From contig JANPBT010000031.1 in assembly GCA_031430575.1 (NCBI GenBank), forward strand, positions 1 to 64,000: a stretch of 64,000 bases of DNA. The letters run 5' to 3'. The position numbers and the translations under genes were made by a program. The DNA is from JANMDS01 sp031430575. GTDB lineage: Bacteria > Pseudomonadota > Gammaproteobacteria > Burkholderiales > Casimicrobiaceae. The notes under the pieces were generated by a model, which was not told the origin of the DNA, searched no databases, and was given only the letters and a program-made list of their open reading frames with translations. Shown one piece after another: positions 53,334 through 62,502 of this stretch (positions are counted from its first letter, which is position 1; each line of letters begins with the position of its first letter).

Positions 53334-53831
53334 ATGAAAAAAGTAGTAACAACACAAACACTGACGCATTTTGACACGGCTGGGCAAGCCCATATGGTCG
53401 ATGTTGGCGATAAAGCCGAAACCCACCGCATGGCGCGCGCAGTTGGGCGTATCGTAATGCTGAGAGCGACGTTTGCGCTGATTCAGTCTGGCTCGGCAAA
53501 AAAAGGTGACGTGCTGGGCATTGCAAGGCTGGCTGCGATACAGGCGACGAAGCGAACCGCCGATTTAATTCCGCTCTGCCATCCGCTGGCGTTGACCAAA
53601 GTCGCGGTGCAATGGCAACTTCACGATGCCGACTGCGCGATTGCGATTGAAGTGCAAGCCCAGACTTTTGGGCGCACTGGCGTGGAGATGGAGGCATTGA
53701 CTGGCGTGACGGTGGGTTTGCTCACCATTTACGATATGTGCAAAGCGGTGGATCGCGGGATGCGCATCGAGGGCGTGCAGTTGGCGGAGAAATTGGGCGG
53801 TAAATCTGGCCATTTTGTGGTGGAGCGTTAG
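53334..53831 (+). CDS. moaC: Cyclic pyranopterin monophosphate synthase
   Basis: A 165-residue MoaC. Motifs: [19 protein letters not shown], the catalytic region [15 protein letters not shown] and [28 protein letters not shown]. It converts the GTP-derived intermediate to cyclic pyranopterin monophosphate in molybdenum cofactor synthesis. The start at 53334 is the first that fits the family; longer in-frame readings run into bepA. Its stop overlaps by 3 bp that of the converging acetyltransferase gene. Confidence 0.95.
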   Translation: MKKVVTTQTLTHFDTAGQAHMVDVGDKAETHRMARAVGRIVMLRATFALIQSGSAKKGDVLGIARLAAIQATKRTADLIPLCHPLALTKVAVQWQLHDADCAIAIEVQAQTFGRTGVEMEALTGVTVGLLTIYDMCKAVDRGMRIEGVQLAEKLGGKSGHFVVER

Positions 53832-54681
53832 TGCGCTAATTCCAAGTGCGCAAAATCGCCTTGCGGGACAAATCCAATTTTCTGATATGCCGCATTACTG
53901 ACTGCATTGGCTTTATCTGCCAATAAAACGATGAAATCTGCGCCGCAGGTATTTAAATGTGCGCAGGCAAATGCAGCGACCTGTTGCCCCAATTTCAACC
54001 CGAGGTGTCGCGCATTTGGGTGGGTATATACCGGGCCAATCGAGCCAAACCCATGTCCGACTGCGGTGCCACCGGCAAAGGCTATGGGCTGATCGTCAAC
54101 GCTTGCTAAAAAAATTGCCCCGCAGCAACCCGTTCGCGCACGCGGTGAGGCACTTCTTCACGCGGATCTTTCATGCTCAATTCATCGATAAATTCAAGCG
54201 TGCTTTTTTCAAGAAATGGGATGTCTTCCACGCCCGCGTGTCGGCAGCGCACCCGAGCGTTCGCCTGCAATACCTGCGGCGCAGATTCCAGTGCGTAGAG
54301 CGTGCCTTCAATGAAGGGCACGTAGTTGCCAATCTGTTTTGCAAGATGAATTGCGCTCGGTGCGTGGCCGACGATATCGGCGATGACTTCATTCGCGGGC
54401 ACTGCGGCAATCAATTTTTCGCACGCTTCTAGCCCATGGGGAGTTACGAAAAGCGCTTTGCGCGATGAGTAGAGCGCCGCAGCGCAAACATGCTCATCCG
54501 CTCCCGCATGCACGGTGATGCCCCACAAAGCGTCGGGTTTTTCTTCTCCTGCCTCGCGTTGCATCGCAGCCTTGCTGCCGATGCGCAGCATATGCATGCC
54601 AAAGGCGCGGGCGGCGATCAAATGTGGCGTTGCGATGCGTAAAAATTCACGCACATCAGGGTGAATTTGCGCCCGCATCAT
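53828..54681 (-). pseudogene. GNAT acetyltransferase gene split by a frameshift
   Basis: The first frame (54681 to 54106) gives a 191-residue N-terminal part ending RVAAGQFF and stop. A one-base shift near the G4/T7 runs at 54108-54122 reopens AIFLASVDDQPIAFAGGTAVG, which continues with VYTHPNARHLGLKLG and KIGFVPQ, the acetyl-CoA-binding half of a GNAT, to a stop at 53828. Both halves together look like one ~284-residue enzyme. Repeats encode SAPQV in the first half (54274-54284) and NTCGAD in the second (53938-53948). It could be a true mutation, slippage at T7 or a sequencing error. Confidence 0.7.
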
Positions 54682-55877
54682 CACTGAGCAATCTGCGTGA
54701 AACCGTCGATCGTTGGAATTTGCGGTGCGATATGCAGCGTGCGTGTTGCGCAATCAATGGCAATGCCGGCTACGGACTCAGTGCGCAGCTCAATGGGCAG
54801 CCGCATATCCGGTTTGCGCGCGATGCTGCCGTTCGTATTATCAATTTCCTCGCGCACTTGGCTGAGCGCCGCTTTCAGCTCGGGTAAGCCCGGGCGCACG
54901 CCTGCCCGCGCCCAATCGGCCACGGTTTGAGAGATGCATGCTAGGCGCGGCTGCGAGGAAAGCGCAGCGCTGTCATTGCCCTCCAAGGGCGCGCAGCGCG
55001 CATGCAAAAAATGATTGGTGTGCAGCACGATGCCGTGCTGACCGTCAACACGGGCGCAACCGCGCGGGGATAGCTCAAAGGCGGCGACGGTGCCGCCCAC
55101 ATCTGCAGCCATAATATTTGACGACGATGAAAATGATTGCGCTTCGAGCCATTTCTGCGCCGCAGGTACGCTCTCGGCCTGCTCCAACAAATAGCGCAAA
55201 ACGATGTGTACCGGCATGCCTGTTGCGTTTTCAGCCTGATCGTCTTGCGAGCGCAAGATATTGAGGCCAACGGCCAAACCATGCCGGTTCACGCCAATTT
55301 TGGCCAGCATGCCGCCCTCGGTTAGTGTGATGAATTGCACATTTTTAACGATGCACACGGCCTCGCGCTGCCAGCCCATCCAATCCCAATTTTGGGCAAG
55401 CCAGCTCACGCCATCGGCGCTTGCATGGCGTGAGACCGCGATGGCGGTGCACTCAGACAGCGCATCGATGGGCGTGCGTAGTGCCGGCGCAGCGCTCAGC
55501 TCAGGGTGATCGAGCCCGCGTGTTGCGTTGCGCGCGAGGGCGACGCCGCGCTTGATCCGCGCCGAGCGCCGCAGCGGCTTGGCGAAGGTCGCCGGCAAAA
55601 GCTCAGTGCGCACGTTGAGCGCGAGAATGTCGTCAAAATCAACCGCCGCACCGTCGGCGATACCACGCATTTCATCAACGAGATCACCGCTTAAATCACC
55701 GATCACCCCGCGATACGCACGCGCCCGGCGCTTAGTCTCTTCCCAATCGATACCGCACCAGGCAAATGCAGCAGCATAATTTAAAATGCTGATGCGAATG
55801 CGGGTTCGCGCCGCCTTGCCGTATTGCGAGCCCGCAGCGAAAGGCTCGCCGCCCGCAACGATGCGCGGAAAGCTCAA
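54681..55877 (-). CDS. C45-family peptidase / acyltransferase (Ntn hydrolase)
   Basis: A 398-residue protein of the acyl-CoA:6-aminopenicillanate acyltransferase (C45) family. The N-terminal nucleophile is Cys143 in LSECTAIAVS, which would be exposed by autoprocessing; NWDWM, VGGTVAAFELSP and HTNHFL are further family text. These enzymes hydrolyse or transfer amide-linked acyl groups. The substrate is unknown. Third gene of a five-gene minus-strand operon; its TGA overlaps the next ATG by one base. A repeat (core 55155-55165) encodes VPAAQ. Confidence 0.82.
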   Translation of the reverse strand: MSFPRIVAGGEPFAAGSQYGKAARTRIRISILNYAAAFAWCGIDWEETKRRARAYRGVIGDLSGDLVDEMRGIADGAAVDFDDILALNVRTELLPATFAKPLRRSARIKRGVALARNATRGLDHPELSAAPALRTPIDALSECTAIAVSRHASADGVSWLAQNWDWMGWQREAVCIVKNVQFITLTEGGMLAKIGVNRHGLAVGLNILRSQDDQAENATGMPVHIVLRYLLEQAESVPAAQKWLEAQSFSSSSNIMAADVGGTVAAFELSPRGCARVDGQHGIVLHTNHFLHARCAPLEGNDSAALSSQPRLACISQTVADWARAGVRPGLPELKAALSQVREEIDNTNGSIARKPDMRLPIELRTESVAGIAIDCATRTLHIAPQIPTIDGFTQIAQ

Positions 55878-57004
55878 GGCTTGAGCTCCACGACGATGAA
55901 TTGTGTGATCTGTCGGGCGTTGAAATTATCGTCGGAGACGAAGACCAGTGTGCGGTTGCCATTGGGCAGGGTTTTACCCCAGGTCATGCCCTCCGTGTTA
56001 TCCAGTCGGGGCAAGCCGAGCGTATCAAAATCGAGCACTAAGCGCTTGCCAATGGGCTTCATCGCAGTGCTCGCCAGCGCGGGTATGTTCAACACATTTT
56101 CTGCGCCACGGGTATCGATTTCAAAGAGCCGTAATGTGTTGCCAACGCCAGCGGAGTAGGCGCGCTCCAGCACGAGCATACGGTCTTCATCAAGCATCAA
56201 TATTTCGGGAATACCGTTGTCGGCAAACGCGGTGGCGGGGATCGGCGCTTTCGGGATCGCGTCGGCAGCGTAGGCAATTTGCCGCAACACGCGACCGGTA
56301 GCCACTTCCATTTCAGTAAACCGCGAAGACCCCGCTGCGGCGGGGATGCTCGCGGGTGCGCCGTCTTCGTAAAGCGGGCCTTCCATGCTCACCCAGAGTC
56401 GCTGGCCATTGGGCGAGAGGCTTAATCCTTCAAACGTTAAATTATCGCGCGGGCCTTTTAAGGTATTGCCAGCGGGCTGCATTTTGAAAATCGGTAACAG
56501 CGGCAATTCACGAATGAAACTGCCATCCCATTTCATCTCGCGAATGAAGGGCGAAAGCCCGCGCTGCTTCTCGCCTTCGCTCGTCCAGAGCAGCGTGCGG
56601 GTATCCGGGCGGAACCGAATCGCTTCCGGGTCTGGCACCTCGCCGCCTTGCGCTTTGCTGGGAAATGGCGAGCCATCGGCTTGCTTCAGTGCAATCGCTG
56701 CAGTGAGCGTTACCGCACGCAAGGCCTGCGCATCGTAATCAATTTTTGCGGTGTAAAAGCGCGCCGCGCCGTGGTCTGAGCGATCATCAGAAAGAATATA
56801 AAAAGTATCGGTCGCCGCATCGTAGTCAATGCCTGAAAGCCCGCCCACGACCGTGCCTTGAAAGCTCATTTTGTGCGGCAACGTTGCGTGGCCAATCAAG
56901 CGCGCTGTGAGCGGTTTTTGGGGCGTGATCGTCGTTGCGCAGCCTGCAAGCAAGGCCACCGCGGCGCATAGCGATAGTGCGCGTTTGATCAAACTAAGCT
57001 TCAT
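55874..57004 (-). CDS. Esterase-like phytase-family lipoprotein
   Basis: A 376-residue lipoprotein with lipobox ALLAGC near residue 20. The body matches the phytase-like/esterase-like beta-propeller family (GLSGIDYDAATDTFYILSDDR, DPEAIRFRPDTRTLLWTSEG, NLTFEGLSLSPNGQRLWVSME, ENVLNIPALAS). Members are probably secreted or membrane-attached phosphoesterases; activity is not proven. It overlaps the C45 gene by 4 bp (ATGA) and starts just after the VOC gene's TAA. Confidence 0.8.
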   Translation of the reverse strand: MKLSLIKRALSLCAAVALLAGCATTITPQKPLTARLIGHATLPHKMSFQGTVVGGLSGIDYDAATDTFYILSDDRSDHGAARFYTAKIDYDAQALRAVTLTAAIALKQADGSPFPSKAQGGEVPDPEAIRFRPDTRTLLWTSEGEKQRGLSPFIREMKWDGSFIRELPLLPIFKMQPAGNTLKGPRDNLTFEGLSLSPNGQRLWVSMEGPLYEDGAPASIPAAAGSSRFTEMEVATGRVLRQIAYAADAIPKAPIPATAFADNGIPEILMLDEDRMLVLERAYSAGVGNTLRLFEIDTRGAENVLNIPALASTAMKPIGKRLVLDFDTLGLPRLDNTEGMTWGKTLPNGNRTLVFVSDDNFNARQITQFIVVELKP

Positions 57005-57005
57005 A

Positions 57006-57641
57006 TTAGCCTTCAAAAGTGACCGTTTTTGCGCCGCAGGTTAGGGTCGCTTTCAGCGCGAAGCCGGTGCCATCTGTGAGGCGCACGAGCGGGAGCGCCA
57101 AGGGTGAAAGCGCCATATTGACCGATGGCGCGCACGGCAGCGTGATTTCGAAATCGGTTAAATCCCACTGCGGCGCGGGCAATGCGTCGCAAGGATGCTT
57201 CGAGCCCGCATCCCATGCGATGAAGTAGGGCAGCGCGCCCATGCCCGGGCGCTTACCGTCGGCAGTAAAGCCAAACATCCAAGAATAATCACCGCGCTTC
57301 GCAGGCTGCGGATCAAGTGCTGGGAACATGCGTAAATCTTGTGGAATTGCGGGCGCACGCACGACATACGCCATGAGTGTTGGCGCAAGGGCAAGCTTGG
57401 CATTGACCGCCTCTTCATCGAGCCCAAACCAGCGCGTGCGCAGTGGCGTGCTTGCGGCGGGATCAATCGCGATTATTTCTAAATACCTGCGGCGCAGAAG
57501 TGGCACCAAAACGTTATGGGTGCCAACGCTCGCATGCTTACCGCCCGGGGAGGCCGCGATACCGAGCTTGGCCGCAACGAATGCCGCGCCTTCTTCCAAT
57601 GTGCGTGCGGCGATCACGATATGATCAATTTCGTAGCTCAT
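57006..57641 (-). CDS. VOC / glyoxalase-like domain protein
   Basis: A 211-residue protein with the glyoxalase-like fold seen in PF13468-type proteins: MSYEIDHIVIAARTLEEGAAFVAAKLGI, GTHNVLVPLL and YLEIIAIDP. Metal-ligand positions are plausible (His at IDHIV, Glu at YLEI). Function unknown. Its ATG overlaps the dtd stop (ATGA). Two repeat copies: core 57487-57497 encodes LLRRRYLE in a core strand, and 57029-57039 encodes TCGAK at the C-terminus. Confidence 0.75.
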   Translation of the reverse strand: MSYEIDHIVIAARTLEEGAAFVAAKLGIAASPGGKHASVGTHNVLVPLLRRRYLEIIAIDPAASTPLRTRWFGLDEEAVNAKLALAPTLMAYVVRAPAIPQDLRMFPALDPQPAKRGDYSWMFGFTADGKRPGMGALPYFIAWDAGSKHPCDALPAPQWDLTDFEITLPCAPSVNMALSPLALPLVRLTDGTGFALKATLTCGAKTVTFEG

Positions 57642-58090
57642 TGCTTTTCCTTCGAATCGATCCAAATCGTAATCGGCCCATCGTTAACGAGAGCCACTTT
57701 CATATCTGCACCAAACTCGCCGGTGGCCACGGGCTGACCGAGCTCCGTAGCGAGGCGGCTTACGAACTGATCAAAAAGCGGCTTTGAGATTTCGGCCTTT
57801 GCGGCTGCGCTATAGCTCGGGCGGTTGCCCTTGGCGGTGGAGGCAAATAAAGTGAACTGAGAAATCGCCAAAACTGCGCCGCAGGTATCGATCACGCTTT
57901 TATTCATCACGCCCGCTTCATCATCAAACACGCGCAAGCCCACGATTTTTTTTGCCAACCATTCATAATCTGCCGCGCTATCGTCTGCGCCAATGCCCGC
58001 GAGCACCAGCAAACCAGGGCCGATTTCGCCGATGATTTTCTGATTGACCGTCACGCTCGCGTGCGAGACTCTTTGAATTAAAACGCGCAT
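57638..58090 (-). CDS. dtd: D-aminoacyl-tRNA deacylase
   Basis: A 150-residue DTD: MRVLIQRVSHASVTV, the active-site SQFTLFASTAKGNRPSY and the C-terminal NDGPITIWIDS. It removes D-amino acids and glycine from mischarged tRNAs. It leads the operon dtd-VOC-phytase-like-C45-GNAT, in which every junction overlaps or nearly so. A repeat (core 57874-57884) encodes DTCGAV on a surface loop. Confidence 0.96.
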   Translation of the reverse strand: MRVLIQRVSHASVTVNQKIIGEIGPGLLVLAGIGADDSAADYEWLAKKIVGLRVFDDEAGVMNKSVIDTCGAVLAISQFTLFASTAKGNRPSYSAAAKAEISKPLFDQFVSRLATELGQPVATGEFGADMKVALVNDGPITIWIDSKEKQ

Positions 58091-58097
58091 CTTGCGA

Positions 58098-58114
58098 TGA
58101 TACCTGCGGCGCTA
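58098..58114 (+). repeat. Degenerate dispersed-repeat copy in a divergent promoter
   Basis: TGATACCTGCGGCGCTA (core 58104-58114 with the last G replaced by A and the preceding base altered) lies between the divergent dtd and aminotransferase starts, only 34 bp apart. Confidence 0.55.
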
Positions 58115-58124
58115 AACTTCGCAG

Positions 58125-59297
58125 ATGTACACCCCTGCTCGCCGCAACGCTGAAATCGACCCTTTTCAAGTCATGGAGATCGCCACCCGCGCCCGTGCGT
58201 TGGAGGCGGGCGGCAAAAGCGTCATTCATATGGAAATCGGAGAGCCCGACTTCCCTACACCCGCTCCCGTAATCGCTGCTGCAAAAGCTTTTCTCGATCA
58301 AGGCGGGGTTTACTACACGTCCGCGCTCGGCATCCCGGCGTTGCGGGCGGGCATCGCGCGCCACTACCAGCGCATGTGCGGCGTTGAAGTTGATCCTGCG
58401 CGCATTATCGTCACCGCTGGCGGCTCAGCGGCGTTGATGCTGGTTAACGCATTAATTGTCGGGCGCGACGATGAAATTTTGATGACAGACCCCAGCTACC
58501 CATGCAATCGCCATTTCGCCCGCGTGCTCGAAGGCCGCGCGGTCACGATCCCCACGAGCCACGAAACTGCCTATCAATTTAGCGCCGCGCAAATCGAAGC
58601 TGCATGGACTTCCCGCACGCGCGGCGCATTGCTTGCTTCGCCATCCAATCCTACCGGTACCATGGTGCCCGCAGGCGAGGGCGCGCGCATCGCAGCCGTC
58701 GTCTTGGCGCGCGGTGGTGTTTTTATTTCCGATGAAACGTATCTGGGCTTAACTTACGGGCGTAAAGCAGAAACCGCGCTGTCGTTTACGCAAGCGAACG
58801 ACGAAGCCTACGTGATCGGCAGTTTCTCCAAATATTTCAACATGACAGGCTGGCGCTTGGGCTGGCTCGTTGCCCCGCAGCACGCCGTGCGCGATATTGA
58901 AAAACTCGCGCAAAATTTGTATATCTCGCCAAGCGGCGTTGCCCAGCACGCAGCGCTCGCCTGCTTCACCGATGAGACCTACGCCATCGCCGAGGCGCGG
59001 GTTGCCGAGTTCGATCTGCGCCGCAGGTATTTAATTGATGCTTTACGCGAAATCGGCTTCAAAATCCCCATTGAGCCCGACGGTGGATTTTTCGTCTATG
59101 CCGATTGCAGCGCGTTTACCAATGACAGTGCGAAATTTTGCAATGATCTGCTCGACGCGACTGGCGTCGCCTTTTCACCCGGCACCGATTTCGGCCGCTA
59201 TCGCGCCAATGAGCATGTGCGCATCGCCTACGCCGTTAGGATCGAAAAGCTCAAAGACGCGGTGGCGCGGCTCACCCAATACCTGCGGCGCAGATAA
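58125..59297 (+). CDS. Class I/II pyridoxal-phosphate aminotransferase
   Basis: A 390-residue fold-type I aminotransferase. ASPSNPTGTMVP, SDETYLGLTYG and the PLP-lysine region GSFSKYFNMTGWRLGWLVAP are present, with the carboxylate-binding Arg in NEHVRIAYA. It resembles aspartate/aromatic aminotransferases of the AspC-like Igamma group; the substrate is uncertain. Repeats encode DLRRRYL (core 59016-59026) and the last residues YLRRR with the stop (core 59283-59293), so the present C-terminus is made of repeat sequence. Confidence 0.88.
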   Translation: MYTPARRNAEIDPFQVMEIATRARALEAGGKSVIHMEIGEPDFPTPAPVIAAAKAFLDQGGVYYTSALGIPALRAGIARHYQRMCGVEVDPARIIVTAGGSAALMLVNALIVGRDDEILMTDPSYPCNRHFARVLEGRAVTIPTSHETAYQFSAAQIEAAWTSRTRGALLASPSNPTGTMVPAGEGARIAAVVLARGGVFISDETYLGLTYGRKAETALSFTQANDEAYVIGSFSKYFNMTGWRLGWLVAPQHAVRDIEKLAQNLYISPSGVAQHAALACFTDETYAIAEARVAEFDLRRRYLIDALREIGFKIPIEPDGGFFVYADCSAFTNDSAKFCNDLLDATGVAFSPGTDFGRYRANEHVRIAYAVRIEKLKDAVARLTQYLRRR

Positions 59298-59503
59298 TGA
59301 GTTGATTGTGGGGCATTTCTGCTCGACAGGCTAACGCGTTAAAAATATTCGCATGGATGCGCAATAAACGCACTACCTGCGGCGCAGTTTCTTCTGCTTT
59401 TGATCGCGAAAATAGAGTAAAGCGCAAATCGATTACTTTGCGGGTTGACGCCGATGACGCCGATGACAATACGGCGCAGTCGTGCAGCCGCACTTCGACT
59501 TAA
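59298..59503. other. Intergenic region with one repeat copy
   Basis: Contains a single copy at 59372-59390 (core 59377-59387) in forward orientation. A plus-strand frame from 59353 to 59503 reads MRNKRTTCGAVSSAFDREN and on to a stop, but no start signal or family supports it. Confidence 0.5.
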
Positions 59504-60688
59504 CTACGCAATTTCTTGCTGGGTCGCGCAGTGGATGCCGCCGCCGCCCTCGGCGATTGGGTCGATGTTGATCGCGATGATCTTGCGCCCTGGGTATTCT
59601 TTAGTGAGCAAGGCTTGCGCGCGCGCATCGTAACTGGTATCGCCAAATTCAGGCGCGATTACCGCGCCGTTGCAAACATAAAAATTGACGTATCCGGCGG
59701 TGAAATCAGCGTTATTAGGCTGCCGAGTTTGCCGTGGCATATCAGCAATTTCAATGCGTAAGGCGTTGCCTACGCTATCTTTTGCTGCCCGCAAAATTTC
59801 GAGATGCTTAGCCGTCACCGCATTGTCGTAGGAATCGAGAAAAGGATCAACGTGCGCAATTACCACGCTGGGGCTTGCAAAGCGCGCATAAAAATCGGTA
59901 TGACCATCGGTGATGTCTTTACCCGCAATCCCCGGTAGCCAGATCACTTTTTGAATACCCAATACGCGCGCTAACTCTTGCTCGCATTTCGCCTTACTCA
60001 AGCTCGGGTTGCGATTATTATTAAGCACGCAACTCTCGGTAATGATCGCAGTGCCTTTGCCATCAACTTCAATCGCGCCGCCCTCTAAAACAAGATCGGA
60101 GGCGAGTAGCGGCACGCCCGCATGATTAGCCATAAACGCTGCAACTTTTCGGTCACGGGTAAAGGTTTGCTTACTGCCCCAGCCATTGAAATTGAAATTC
60201 ACCGCCGCGCGCGTGCCGTCGGATTTTTTAACGAAAACGCACCCCGTATCGCGCACCCAAAGATCATCGATTTCGGCGACGATTAAGTTCACGCGCGGAT
60301 CGAGCTTCGCCCTCGCTGCGGCGAGTGATCCGGCATTGACGAGCATATTGACTGGCTCAAACGCAACGATGGTATTGGCGATTTGTGCAAGCGAAGATTG
60401 CACTCCAGCTAGCAAACGGCTACCCCAAATCTGCGGCGAATCGGTATACGCCATCCAAGTTGCTTTGTGCGGCTCGGCTTCATCTGGCATGCGATAGGCG
60501 CCCTCGGGTGCGGGCGTAGCGGCAGGCGTTGGCGCAGGCGTGGCCACTGGGGCAGGCGTCGGAGCAGCGGTAGGTGTCGGAGCCGCTTCGCTTGATGATC
60601 CGCCTCCCCCGCAGCCGAAGAGCAGACCGGTAGTGCCGGCCGCGGTGGTCTTCAACAGGAGGCGTCGTTTTTGGAATAGCGCAGTCAT
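59504..60688 (-). CDS. Agmatine deiminase-family (peptidylarginine deiminase-type) lipoprotein
   Basis: A 394-residue guanidine-group-modifying enzyme. The N-terminus has arginines and a lipobox-like GLLFGCGGGG (Cys near residue 26), then a Pro/Ala/Thr-rich tether of about 35 residues, so it is probably surface- or periplasm-anchored. Catalytic text: DLWVRDTGCVFV, VLEGGAIEVDG, DGHTDFYARF and the C-terminal nucleophile in GGGGIHCATQQ. Agmatine deiminases are normally cytoplasmic, so export suggests a salvage or host-amine role. Substrate (agmatine or arginine) inferred from the family. Confidence 0.85.
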   Translation of the reverse strand: MTALFQKRRLLLKTTAAGTTGLLFGCGGGGSSSEAAPTPTAAPTPAPVATPAPTPAATPAPEGAYRMPDEAEPHKATWMAYTDSPQIWGSRLLAGVQSSLAQIANTIVAFEPVNMLVNAGSLAAARAKLDPRVNLIVAEIDDLWVRDTGCVFVKKSDGTRAAVNFNFNGWGSKQTFTRDRKVAAFMANHAGVPLLASDLVLEGGAIEVDGKGTAIITESCVLNNNRNPSLSKAKCEQELARVLGIQKVIWLPGIAGKDITDGHTDFYARFASPSVVIAHVDPFLDSYDNAVTAKHLEILRAAKDSVGNALRIEIADMPRQTRQPNNADFTAGYVNFYVCNGAVIAPEFGDTSYDARAQALLTKEYPGRKIIAINIDPIAEGGGGIHCATQQEIA

Positions 60689-60732
60689 TTCGCAAAGCCT
60701 TCAAGTCAATTTGCGTTGATTGGAATGCCGAA

Positions 60733-62319
60733 TTAAGACATCGAAAATTTCTCAGCCGTCGCCCGCTCCCAATAGGCTTGAAAAACGGAATGCTCAGCAA
60801 CGCCGGTCAACAATTCCCCACGCTTCACCCGCGGGTAAATGCGGGCGAGGGTGCGCACTTCTGTGGGGGAGATGCGGCGCAAAACGTGATCGGGTGTGAG
60901 ATAGTCGGGGTGGGTTACGCCGGTAGCGGCGAGTAGCTCGCAGAGTGCTTTCAATGTATTTTCATGGAAGTGATGCACCCGATCTGCTTTATCGGGCACG
61001 ACTAACGCGCGCTGGCGTTGCGGGTCTTGCGTGGTGACGCCGGTAGGGCATTTGCCGGTGTGGCAGCTCTCAGCTTGGATGCAGCCGAGCGCAAACATAA
61101 AGCCGCGCGCGGCATTGCACCAATCTGCGCCCAAGGCCATCGTGCGCGCGAGATCAAATGCGCTCACTAATTTACCCGCGGCGCCAACTTTAACTTGATC
61201 GCGTAGGTTTAAGCCGACCAAGGTGTTATGGACGAGCATCAAACCTTCAGTGAGCGGCATGCCGACGTGATCGGTGAACTCAACGGGCGCTGCGCCGGTG
61301 CCGCCTTCGCTGCCATCGACGACGATGAAATCGGGCGTGATGCCGGTGGCCACCATCGCCTTAGCCATCGCAAACCACTCCCAAGGGTGGCCCACGCAAA
61401 ACTTAAAGCCGGTTGGCTTGCCGCCGCTGGCTTCGCGCAGTGTTTGCAAAAAATGCATCATTTCAATCGGCGTCGCAAATGCAGAATGCGCCGCAGGCGA
61501 AACGCAATCTTGCCCCATCGGCACGCCGCGCGCCGCTGCAATTTCGGGTGAAACTTTTGCAGCGGGGAGCACGCCCCCGTGCCCCGGCTTCGCACCTTGC
61601 GAGAGCTTCAGCTCAATCATTTTTACTTGCGGTGAATTCGCGTTCGTTTTGAATTTTTCCAAATTAAACGTGCCATCGTCGCTGCGGCAACCAAAATAGC
61701 CACTGCCAATTTCCCAAACTAAATCGCCACCATGCTCGCGGTGATGTTGGCTGATTGAGCCTTCGCCCGTGTCGTGAAAAAAATTGCCTAATTTCGCGCC
61801 TTGGTTGAGCGCACGAATCGCATTCGCCGAGAGCGCGCCAAAGCTCATCGCCGAAATATTGAAGACCGAAGCGGAGTAAGGCTGCGTGCAGCGCGGCCCG
61901 CCGATGGTGATGCGCAAATCGTGGCTGCTAATCTTTGTAGGAATCGTCGCGTGGTTCATCCACTCATAGCCGGGCGCGTAGACGTCAAGCTGCGTGCCGA
62001 AAGCGCGCTTATCAATCTGCTGCTTAGCCCGCTGATAGACCAGCGCTCGTTGATCGCGAGAAAAAGGCACGGCTTCGGTATCTGACTCAAACAAATATTG
62101 CCGCATCTCCGGGCGGATTTTTTCGAAGAGAAATCGAAAGTGGGCCATGATCGGGTAATTGCGGCGAATGGCGTGTTTGGTTTGAATGACATCCCAAAGG
62201 CCGACCGCGACGAGCGCGGCGAAGGGGAGCGCGAGCAAGCCATGGCCGCTCAAGATAAGCAAAGCGAAGCCCAGAGCACTCAAGCCCAGCGCGAGATAAC
62301 GGGAAGCGAACCATTGCAT
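60733..62319 (-). CDS. FMN-binding glutamate synthase-family protein
   Basis: A 528-residue protein with two N-terminal membrane helices (YLALGLSALGFALLILSGHGLLALPFAALVAVGLW) and a glutamate-synthase central/FMN domain: FNISAMSFGALSANAI, GGDLVWEIGSGYFGCR, SQGAKPGHGGVLPAAKV, DFIVVDGSEGGTGAAPVEF and the Fe-S-type Cys cluster CIQAESCHTGKCPTGV. It lacks the amidotransferase domain. Such stand-alone proteins are common in proteobacteria; activity is uncertain. AAGGAG upstream fixes the start at 62319. Confidence 0.87.
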   Translation of the reverse strand: MQWFASRYLALGLSALGFALLILSGHGLLALPFAALVAVGLWDVIQTKHAIRRNYPIMAHFRFLFEKIRPEMRQYLFESDTEAVPFSRDQRALVYQRAKQQIDKRAFGTQLDVYAPGYEWMNHATIPTKISSHDLRITIGGPRCTQPYSASVFNISAMSFGALSANAIRALNQGAKLGNFFHDTGEGSISQHHREHGGDLVWEIGSGYFGCRSDDGTFNLEKFKTNANSPQVKMIELKLSQGAKPGHGGVLPAAKVSPEIAAARGVPMGQDCVSPAAHSAFATPIEMMHFLQTLREASGGKPTGFKFCVGHPWEWFAMAKAMVATGITPDFIVVDGSEGGTGAAPVEFTDHVGMPLTEGLMLVHNTLVGLNLRDQVKVGAAGKLVSAFDLARTMALGADWCNAARGFMFALGCIQAESCHTGKCPTGVTTQDPQRQRALVVPDKADRVHHFHENTLKALCELLAATGVTHPDYLTPDHVLRRISPTEVRTLARIYPRVKRGELLTGVAEHSVFQAYWERATAEKFSMS

Positions 62320-62388
62320 GAAGCACTCCTTGCGATTGCGGCGTAGCGGGTAATGTAGCTTGAGTGGGCTTGGGCGCATCAAAGCATC

Positions 62389-62414
62389 CATACCTGCGGC
62401 GCAGATTGAGCCCT
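62389..62414 (+). repeat. Single dispersed-repeat copy
   Basis: CATACCTGCGGCGCAGATTG (core 62394-62404) followed by AGCCC, between the divergent FMN-protein and ECF-operon genes. Confidence 0.87.
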
Positions 62415-62438
62415 TTTTGAGACTTATTTCAAAAAAGT

Positions 62439-62465
62439 TAACCCCTTTTTGCGTACCCGTTCGTT
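62439..62465 (+). promoter_or_regulatory. Possible ECF-type promoter
   Basis: TTAACC followed after about 14-18 bp by CGTTCGTT resembles an AAC/CGT-type ECF sigma promoter and precedes an ECF operon, which would fit autoregulation. The match is weak. Confidence 0.3.
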
Positions 62466-62502
62466 TAACTCCATATCCAAACTATTCTTCAAAAGGTGAA
62501 TC

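Noticed and set aside
59306..59503. 65-residue plus-strand frame between aminotransferase and deiminase
   Set aside because: No ribosome-binding site, no family, and it includes a repeat copy read as TTCGAV.
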